Shown piece after piece: positions 62,516 to 64,000 of a DNA stretch of 64,000 nucleotides. The notes under the pieces were generated by a model, which saw only the letters and a program-made list of their open reading frames with translations, was not told the DNA's origin and did not search any database. A program made the translations under genes and the position numbers. Source of the DNA: Dyadobacter psychrophilus (GTDB lineage: Bacteria > Bacteroidota > Bacteroidia > Cytophagales > Spirosomataceae); assembly GCF_900167945.1 (NCBI RefSeq), contig NZ_FUZA01000001.1, positions 310,001-374,000 on the forward strand, given 5' to 3'. Position 1 is the stretch's first letter; each line of letters opens with the position of its first letter.

Positions 62516-64000
62516 TCAAGGCAATGCAAATGCCATCAGATATCCAGAAGGATTTTCAGTAGTCCCTCCAACGGAAAGTGCAAGAAATTGTTTCCCGTTG
62601 ACCTGGTAGCTGCATGCGGTAGCGTTAGCCAGGGCAGGCAATGTCGTCTGCCAAAGTAGTTTACCGGTTGATTTGTCAAAAGCACGCAGCCTTTTATCGT
62701 CCGTCCCACTAATGAATACCAAACCACCAGCTGTTACAATGGGGCCGGCTTTACCTTCCTGACCGGTTTCGGGGGCTCCTTTTGCCTGACGTGCTTCGTC
62801 GTTACCCAATGGGATTTGCCACTCATATTCACCTGTGGATAGGTTCAGCGCATGCAGTGTTCCCCATGGCGGGATGATTGCGGGATTTCCGCTTGGATCT
62901 TTCCAGGTTTTATAACCTGTTGAATTCAGATACTGGTCAGCATGTGCATTTCGCTCTGTTGTCCCCAGTTGACTTGACACGCTGGATCTGGCCGGTGACT
63001 CGCTGCTTGCTTTCGTTTGATCTCCTTTAATGATCGTTATGATATCGGGGGCATCGTTTGATTTTATGTATAAAAAATTCGTTGCCGGATCAAACGCCGC
63101 ACCGCCCCATTCTCCCACCGCGTGTCCCTGGCAATTGCAGGGTTCCTTTCAGATCAGGCGGGGTATAGAGCCCTTCGTATCGCATAGACCTGAATTTAGC
63201 TACGAGCGAATCATGATCGGCAGGTGAATAACTTGTCAGGTCTGCCTCGGTGACCGACTGGCGCGCAAACGGTTTTGGCTTAACCGGGAAGGGCTGTGTG
63301 GGTGATGCACTTTCCCCGGGAAGATTGGAGGCAGGAACTTTTCTTTCTTCAATTTCAAATAAAGGCTTCCCGGTTTCTCTGTCAAACACGAATACAAATC
63401 CCTGTTTGGTAATCTGTGCGACCGCATCTATGTTTCGGGGCCGACCGTCGGGTCCGTCACGTTTAATGGTAACAAGGTTTGGTGGCGCGGGAAGATCATA
63501 GTCCCAAAGGTCGTGATGCACAGTCTGAAAATGCCATACATGTTTTCCACTTGCCGCGTCCAGCGCAAGCACGCAATTGCCATACAGGTTTTCCCCTTTC
63601 CGGTCGGTTCCATAAAAATCATAGGAAGGCGAACCCAGCGCAAGAAAAACCATCCCTCTATTTTGATCCAGGCTCATGCCTGCCCAGTTATTGACTCCAC
63701 CCACTACTTTATACGCATCTTTCGACCAGGTTTCATAGCCGGGTTCGCCAGGCAGTGGAACGGTATGAAACGTCCACACAAGCTTTCCTGTCAGGCAGCT
63801 GTATGCTCTTATATAACCGGGTTGTGCGCCATACACATCTGGCACGCGGCAGCCCATGATGATCAGATCCTTATAAATAATCCCAGGGGATGTTGACGAA
63901 ACATAGATGTCTTTGCTATTATCCCTCAATCCGATCCTCATATCAACTTTGCCCGCTTTGCCAAATGAGGTGACTGGTTTGCCGGTAGCAGCATCCAATG
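62516..64000 (-). pseudogene. PQQ-dependent dehydrogenase, frameshifted and cut by window end
   Basis: Two frames together give a glucose/quinate-type PQQ beta-propeller dehydrogenase. The upstream frame (63090-64000) encodes LDAATGKPVTSFGKAGKVDM, SPGIIYKDLIIMGCRVPD and HVWHFQTVHHDLWDYDLPAP, up to LKGTLQLPGTRGG. The downstream frame (62516-63118) continues with GEWGGAAFDPATNFLYIKSN to KLLWQTTLPALANATACSYQ. The shift is at a G run near 63114-63118 (minus strand GGTGGGAG), needing one base removed or two added. If this is a sequencing error the gene is intact. The N-terminal part and any signal or membrane region lie outside the window. Confidence 0.8.

Overview
The window reads as chromosomal DNA of a heterotrophic member of the Bacteroidota, most likely Cytophagales and Dyadobacter-like (inferred; no rRNA is present). 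The reasons are a SusC/SusD pair, type IX secretion (T9SS) sorting domains, a TldD/TldE-MoxR-BatA cluster, a YtxJ-type bacilliredoxin, and promoters matching the Bacteroidota consensus (TTG, 19-21 bp, TAnnTTTG), clearest in front of the tRNA genes.

Layout. 1-3.8 kb: alpha-glucan metabolism (partial treZ, divergent from a GH13 glucosidase) and pncC. 3.8-9.3 kb: small envelope genes and a SusC/SusD uptake pair. 9.3-13.8 kb: stress-type genes (PA2169-like four-helix protein, Crp-like regulator, degenerate receiver, pirin, an MhqD/MhqO-like hydrolase and dioxygenase, DUF2958). 14-19.8 kb: T9SS-exported SGNH esterase, an exported HisC-like aminotransferase, YtxJ and a SelA-like PLP protein. 20.1-24.2 kb: signalling genes (membrane histidine kinase, DUF4406, DeoR regulator, two response regulators). 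24.3-27.9 kb: a Kai-clock-type operon, kaiC-kaiB-kaiB-PAS histidine kinase. 28-41.9 kb (minus strand): two successive TldD-TldE pairs running into DUF4159, MoxR, DUF58, BatA, DUF4175 and a membrane protein. 42-45 kb: response regulator, small unknowns, a decayed GH9/T9SS gene and three tRNA genes. 45-48.3 kb: a BatB-like VWA protein, a TPR protein, purC and a STAS protein. 48.6-58.5 kb: gltB-gltD, polysaccharide deacetylase, glycosyltransferase 2, TatD-type DNase and asparaginase, followed by tRNA-Ser. 58.7-64 kb: an AT-rich spacer with a 40-bp near-palindrome, a small exported protein, a TetR regulator, a secreted alpha/beta-hydrolase-like protein and a frameshifted PQQ-dependent dehydrogenase running off the end.

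The most noteworthy system is the kai-type operon. A double-domain KaiC homologue keeps both Walker A motifs, both catalytic Glu pairs and the phosphorylation-site positions (Thr/Ser/Ser). Two different KaiB-like genes follow it, coupled by ATGA overlaps to each other and to a histidine kinase, with a single-domain response regulator just upstream. No kaiA is visible. This looks like a self-contained KaiC-KaiB-to-two-component output module in a non-photosynthetic bacterium. Kai homologues outside cyanobacteria are known, so the novelty is the arrangement and the host, not the family.

Second-tier observations are the doubled TldD/TldE pairs joined to a MoxR/Bat cluster, an 18-bp perfect hairpin upstream of susC, helically phased TTGAT repeats at a DeoR-family gene, the eroded cellulase beside a tRNA array, and the PQQ dehydrogenase frameshift. 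All functional names come from reading motifs by eye; no database search was possible.
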